Assembly (NCBI GenBank): GCA_964589725.1
Contig: CAZPUJ010000181.1
Span: forward strand, 1-9,328
DNA from: CAYSHJ01 sp964589725
GTDB lineage: Bacteria; Planctomycetota; Planctomycetia; Planctomycetales; Planctomycetaceae
Length of the DNA: 9,328 nucleotides
Reading direction: 5' to 3'
Under the pieces are notes generated by a model. It ran no database searches. It was not told the origin of the DNA and was given only the letters and a program-made list of their open reading frames with translations. The position numbers were made by a program, and so were the translations under genes. Shown here one piece after another: positions 6,592 through 9,328 of this stretch (position 1 is the stretch's first letter; the number at the start of each line of letters is the position of its first letter).

Positions 6592-7471
6592 AAAAGAGTC
6601 TGCTGACTGCTTTGGCGAGCGCCCAGCAGACTCCGGAAAAGTTGATCTCCGACAGCCCCACTCGTGAACCGGGCAGTGCGACCTCGGAGATTGGCGATTT
6701 GTGCAGGCGTCGCATTCGCCGCTGACGCTGATTCTCAGAACCAACCAAGTTTGACAATTCTTTTAACGCGATTCGAGCACCAGATCCTTTGACCCAATTC
6801 AAAAGTTGAGTGAACTCGTCGACGTCGAACCAGATACCGTGAAAACCGCAAACATCGACGACGACCCCGCTTTGGCCGTTGCCGAAGTTTCGTCGCGGCA
6901 TCATGCCTTGGCAGACAACGCACGGCCGATATCTCTTCGACGTGTCACCCGATCGTCGCGGTTGATTGAGACTGATCGGGTCCGCTCGGCGAGCCTCGAT
7001 TTCCAGAATTCTGACTAGCGTTTTCAGGCCAAGCCAGATGCCCGCACAGCCGGGGCACTCCAGCATCGAGAACTGCGATTCGCCCAATTGCCGGCTTCGG
7101 AGACGGCGACGAGGTTCACAAGCCGGGCAGACATGGCGAGTCGGTATCGCGGCCACCATTTCCGCAACCAACGGCGTCGCGCAGCAGTGGCAAAATCTGG
7201 CGTGATCACTGACTCGGACAAAACACGCCGGGCAGACCGTGTTCAAGTCCTGTTCGATCAGCGTGAACTCCGACCCACAATGTTGACACGCGGAACTCCG
7301 TTGGCGTCGCGGCGCTCCGCACGACGAACATCTCACGACCTCGGAATCGCGCGGCCTGGCTGCGACCACTTGCAGCGATCGACCGCAGTCGCAGTGAAAC
7401 TGCGAGCCCGCACGCATTCCGCTGGCGTCAAACTGTCGCCGACAATGCTGACAGGCCACCAAGCGTCGCAT
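6590..7471 (-). CDS. Multi-zinc-ribbon protein with two TFIIB-type ribbons
   Basis: A 293-residue protein packed with paired cysteines, probably five zinc sites in a row: C7/C10 with C27/C29; C48/C51 with C62/C65; C80/C83 with C94/C97; C115/C118 with C139/C142; and C184/C187 with C208 and H211. The last two carry the zf-TFIIB hallmarks: GIWLGLKTLVRILE after site four, and VVVDVCGFHGIWFDVDEF at site five, where a His replaces one Cys. Such ribbons bind nucleic acid or act as protein scaffolds; no catalytic domain is visible. The C-terminus ends in a short amphipathic helix-like stretch (VCWALAKAVSRLF). I chose ATG 7471 because the first CxxC follows directly; codons at 7489 and 7507 are alternatives. 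The gene lies 10 bases upstream of ettA and very likely shares its transcript. A role near ribosomes or RNA would fit but is a guess. Confidence 0.85.
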   Translation of the reverse strand: MRRLVACQHCRRQFDASGMRAGSQFHCDCGRSLQVVAARPRDSEVVRCSSCGAPRRQRSSACQHCGSEFTLIEQDLNTVCPACFVRVSDHARFCHCCATPLVAEMVAAIPTRHVCPACEPRRRLRSRQLGESQFSMLECPGCAGIWLGLKTLVRILEIEARRADPISLNQPRRSGDTSKRYRPCVVCQGMMPRRNFGNGQSGVVVDVCGFHGIWFDVDEFTQLLNWVKGSGARIALKELSNLVGSENQRQRRMRRLHKSPISEVALPGSRVGLSEINFSGVCWALAKAVSRLF

Positions 7472-7502
7472 GATTTTATTCCGCCGCATCCTTAACCAAC
7501 CG

Positions 7503-7522
7503 CACAAGAGGCATCACAAGAG
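7503..7522. repeat. Short direct repeat upstream of the zinc-ribbon gene
   Basis: CACAAGAG occurs at 7503-7510 and again at 7515-7522, a 12-base period close to one helical turn, starting 32 bases upstream of the zinc-ribbon ATG. This could be a tandem regulator site, but two 8-base copies may be chance. Confidence 0.25.
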
Positions 7523-7585
7523 TTGCCAGCTTTCCCACATCACCGTCCCGACAAATGGCAAATGGAACAAAGGGTGCAGAAAACC

Positions 7586-8155
7586 TCACGACTGGTCCGG
7601 ATGCCTCAGGGCGTGAGGCGAGACGCGGCGTCGGCGGGGAGGCGCTGCAGGCAACTCGCGAGACAAGGCGGCGAACAGTTCCCGCAAGAACCCCGCCGCT
7701 TGCTCCGACACGCCCGGCCGCTGACTGGCTCGCGGGCCGGCCACGTTGAGGGTGCGGATTGTATGCGACGCCAGCCATTCGACAACCCGCGCCGGGGAGG
7801 TTTCTTCGCGCGGATCGACCACTAGAAACGGACGGCCGTAACGCTCGGCAAGTTGCTTCGTCAACGCCGTCCCCCCGCGCAAGGTGCCTCGCGCGAAAAT
7901 CAGCGTGCCGTCCGAGTCGCGGACGTTGAGCGCGGTTCGCTCGGCGTAGTTGGCGGTTGGAGCTTCTTGCAACGGATAGCAATTGTCGATGCGGCCATCT
8001 TCGGCGAGTCGTCCTTTCGGACACCAACCGCCGCAAGGGATGCCCAGCTCAAGCGCCACATCCAGGGCAGCGCGATCGACTCCGGTTTGGCCGCCGGACA
8101 CGATCCGCTGCAGCAACCGCCAACGTGTCGACTTGCTAGCGGCCTTCTTCGTCAT
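7586..8155 (-). CDS. Circularly permuted YpsA-like protein ('putative molybdenum carrier' family)
   Basis: A 189-residue Rossmann-type protein of the family long labelled putative molybdenum carrier (Pfam PF12694, cpYpsA). Comparative work places it with DprA/LOG/YpsA-like proteins predicted to bind nucleotides or nucleotide-derived ligands; the reaction is unknown. Visible motifs: IVSGGQTGVDRAALD (18-32), GGWCPKGRLAEDG (42-54), YPLQEAPTANYAERT (60-74), DSDGTLIF (80-87), RGGTALT (93-99), FLVVD (110-114) and LNVAGPR (136-142). An AAGGA site 6 bases upstream fixes ATG 8155; the longer frame to 8287 runs through the repeat pair and is not credible. After about residue 168 comes a basic proline/arginine tail (PAAPPRRRRVSPHALRHPDQS region) that reads like extra, poorly conserved sequence; a hairpin overlaps its coding end. 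The upstream neighbour on the same strand is dCTP deaminase, which also handles nucleotides. Confidence 0.88.
   Translation of the reverse strand: MTKKAASKSTRWRLLQRIVSGGQTGVDRAALDVALELGIPCGGWCPKGRLAEDGRIDNCYPLQEAPTANYAERTALNVRDSDGTLIFARGTLRGGTALTKQLAERYGRPFLVVDPREETSPARVVEWLASHTIRTLNVAGPRASQRPGVSEQAAGFLRELFAALSRELPAAPPRRRRVSPHALRHPDQS
7603..7619. terminator. Hairpin in the 3' end of the YpsA-like gene
   Basis: GCCTCA (7603-7608), loop GGGCG, TGAGGC (7614-7619) lies within the last 12 codons of the gene. It encodes part of the odd tail SPHALRHP. It may be a terminator-like or repeat-derived structure; there is no U-run. Confidence 0.25.
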
Positions 8156-8161
8156 GCTGCG

Positions 8162-8166
8162 TCCTT
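8162..8166 (-). promoter_or_regulatory. Ribosome-binding site of the YpsA-like gene
   Basis: AAGGA on the minus strand, 6 bases before ATG 8155. It decides the start, shortening the open frame that otherwise extends to 8287 through the repeat pair. Confidence 0.7.
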
Positions 8167-8198
8167 GCAAGGGTGCATTACAGCAATTCCCGAAACTT

Positions 8199-8272
8199 GT
8201 AGCCCAGGCCCTTGTGGCCTGGATGATTCGCAGCAATGCGGCACTCGACCGAGCCACAAGGGCTCGTGCTAC
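8199..8272. repeat. Inverted pair of REP elements with GTAG heads (REPIN/BIME-like)
   Basis: Copy 1 (8199-8222, plus) is GTAGC followed by the hairpin CCAGGCC (8204-8210), loop CTTGT, GGCCTGG (8216-8222). Copy 2 (8250-8272, minus) is GTAGC followed by CGAGCC, the same loop CTTGT, then GGCTCG. The stems differ at two adjacent base pairs, and both partners have changed so that pairing is kept. A GTAG head next to a palindrome, and two copies in opposite orientation a few tens of bases apart, is the classic REP doublet recognised by TnpA-REP (RAYT) transposases. It lies between the dCTP deaminase stop (17 bases away) and the YpsA-like gene start. No RAYT gene is in the window. Confidence 0.85.
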
Positions 8273-8289
8273 CGTGAGCGGCTGCAAAG

Positions 8290-8859
8290 CTACTCCATCG
8301 GTTCCTCGCCGAATGACAGACGTTTCTGTGGGTCACGTTGTGCCTGCCACTCTTTGAATAGCATGCTCGGCTGGATGTCGCGGTTGTTTTGGTATTTGTC
8401 GCTGTGGTACTCGGTGATCTCGCCTTCGATCTGATGATAGAAGATTTGGCAGATCGGTACGCCCGGGTAAATCCGCACCGGTTGAATGGCGTACATCTCC
8501 AGCGTCCAATAGCCGCAGAAGCCGACGTCACCGAAGCCGGCGGTCACATGCACGAACAGGCCCAAGCGTCCGATCGACGAGCGTCCTTCGAGCATCGGCA
8601 CATAGTTGTGCGTCTCGGTCCGCTCGACCGTGCGGGCGAGATAAAGTTGGTTCGGATTCAAAATGAAGCCATCCTCGGGAATCGTGTAGCGGCGAAAACG
8701 GTTCGGCCGCCGCATGTCGAGCACAATTTCCTCGTAAACCAACAGCTCATTGTGCAAGCGCAGGTTGTAGCTGTTCGCGTTGAGCATGTTCTCATCGAAC
8801 GGCTCAATCACGATGTTCTTGCCGATCTGCGTTTTGATCTCGTGGCCGGAGAGGATCAT
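8290..8859 (-). CDS. dcd: dCTP deaminase
   Basis: Deaminates dCTP to dUTP and ammonia, feeding dUMP and thymidylate synthesis; a cytoplasmic homotrimer of the dUTPase fold. From ATG 8859 it is 189 residues, close to E. coli Dcd (193). Visible features: MILSGHEIKTQI start, NANSYNLRL (27-35, the conserved S-Y-L element), FILNPNQLYLART (65-77), EGRSSIGRLGLFVHVTAG (91-108) and TLEM (119-122), whose Glu121 corresponds to the catalytic Glu138 of E. coli. The C-terminal KYQNNRDIQPSML (155-167) is the substrate-lid region. TAGFGDVGF resembles the bifunctional deaminase/dUTPases of mycobacteria and archaea, so dUTPase activity is possible but not shown. The longer frame to 8961 adds a basic N-terminus unlike the family and is rejected. 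No strong ribosome-binding site is visible. Confidence 0.94.
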   Translation of the reverse strand: MILSGHEIKTQIGKNIVIEPFDENMLNANSYNLRLHNELLVYEEIVLDMRRPNRFRRYTIPEDGFILNPNQLYLARTVERTETHNYVPMLEGRSSIGRLGLFVHVTAGFGDVGFCGYWTLEMYAIQPVRIYPGVPICQIFYHQIEGEITEYHSDKYQNNRDIQPSMLFKEWQAQRDPQKRLSFGEEPME

Positions 8860-9153
8860 CGGAATTCCCGGGGGCTGGGGAGGACGTGATCGCAGACGAC
8901 GGCCCAGAAGGTAGAGGCTGGCGAAGCGGCATGCAAACCAGCGGGGAGTACGCCGGGCCACAGCACAAGTCCGTGAATTCGGCGGATGACCCCACTGTCA
9001 AGCGAGCGGATTTATCCCGATCGGCTGGTATCCGATGTCGCTCGCGCCCACGCCGGACAGTAAACGGTTGTTTGTTGGAGTCGGCAAGGAAAATCAACCG
9101 CGCCCGAACCACGCGGCCGAATCACCGTGTCGGCGAGAGCGGTTTGTCTGGGC
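8860..9153. other. Intergenic region between the sigma factor end and dcd
   Basis: These 294 bases hold no convincing gene. A perfect TTGACA -35-like hexamer occurs on the minus strand (9001-8996), but 17 bases further the sequence is ATTCAC, a poor -10 box. A terminator for the sigma-factor gene and a promoter for dcd should lie here; neither is clear. Confidence 0.5.
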
Positions 9154-9328
9154 TCACATTGTCGTATGATTCATCGCGTCGCGCAGACTGGCCAACGCAC
9201 GTACCCACAACATGCGAACGGCACCCCTCGAGCGATTCATGCGCACGGCGATCGCGTCGTGTGAGAATCCTTCCAGGTTCCGCAGGATCAGCACTTCGCG
9301 GTAGTCATCGGGGAGTCGTGCGAGGACG
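9154..9328 (-). CDS. ECF-type RNA polymerase sigma factor, C-terminal end only
   Basis: The frame enters from the right edge and stops at TGA 9156-9154, leaving 57 residues: sigma region 4, the helix-turn-helix that reads the -35 box. It begins VLARLPDDYREVLILRNLEG, then FSHDAIAVRMNRSRGAVRML and WVRALASLRDAM. LPDDYREVLILR is the hallmark first helix, SHDAIAVRMNRS the helix-turn-helix, and GAVRMLWVRAL the recognition helix and its extension, typical of the numerous planctomycete ECF factors. The group cannot be set without region 2. It ends 294 bases upstream of dcd on the same strand; a shared transcript is possible but not supported by the spacing. Confidence 0.9.
   Translation of the reverse strand, partial: VLARLPDDYREVLILRNLEGFSHDAIAVRMNRSRGAVRMLWVRALASLRDAMNHTTM

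Noticed and set aside
7476..8036. Open frame of 186 codons overlapping the YpsA-like gene on the same strand
   Set aside because: Arg-rich out-of-frame translation with no motif; it is a shadow of the real gene in high-GC DNA.
8156..8287. N-terminal extension of the YpsA-like protein
   Set aside because: It would be encoded by the REP pair, and a good AAGGA site sits just before ATG 8155.
8973..9001. Sigma-70-type promoter for dcd (TTGACA on the minus strand)
   Set aside because: The -35 hexamer is perfect but the expected -10 position reads ATTCAC, so the match is not convincing.
8804..9112. Possible 102-codon gene upstream of dcd, minus strand
   Set aside because: It overlaps the dcd start, has no ribosome-binding site or family resemblance, and has shadow-like composition.
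1..9328. CRISPR array, tRNA, or a multi-gene defence island
   Set aside because: No regularly spaced direct repeats, no cloverleaf, and the genes are housekeeping types; Lhr and Dcd have defence-related relatives, but nothing here groups them into a system.

Overview
The window is GC-rich chromosomal DNA, most likely from a planctomycete (Planctomycetota, Pirellula-like). This is inferred from the style of the proteins (ECF sigma region 4, TFIIB-type zinc-ribbon protein, EttA), from sparse Shine-Dalgarno sites, and from short palindromic repeats both between and inside genes. No ribosomal gene or phylogenetic search backs this, so treat the assignment as probable. I see no tRNA, rRNA, CRISPR array, transposase or phage gene.

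Layout. Positions 1-2699 (minus) hold most of a large Lhr-type DExH helicase that runs off the left edge. Its open frame carries two insert-like segments bounded by inverted repeats (553-724 and 1854-2010). A 467-base gap (2700-3166) contains an imperfect palindrome and two tandem long hairpins. Next come a small unrecognised gene (3167-3472, minus) and, divergently, a malate/L-lactate dehydrogenase-family oxidoreductase (3721-4776, plus). That gene converges on ettA (4906-6579, minus), with a hairpin between their stop codons. ettA is preceded on the same strand by a multi-zinc-ribbon protein gene (6590-7471), and the ribosome-binding site of ettA overlaps that gene's stop codon, so the two look translationally coupled. 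Further upstream on the minus strand are a circularly permuted YpsA-like/'molybdenum carrier' protein (7586-8155) and dCTP deaminase (8290-8859), separated by an inverted pair of REP-like elements with GTAG heads. The right edge holds the last 57 codons of an ECF sigma factor (9154-9328, minus).

How the genes fit together. Most are housekeeping: DNA repair helicase, translation factor, dUTP synthesis for thymidylate, and NAD(P)-linked oxidation of a 2-hydroxyacid. Only the zinc-ribbon gene and ettA have clear operon-type spacing. I do not see a complete new defence or mobile system. The most unusual content is the set of at least three different palindromic repeat families in 9.3 kb. Two of them sit in frame inside one helicase gene, and another shows compensatory changes in its paired stems.
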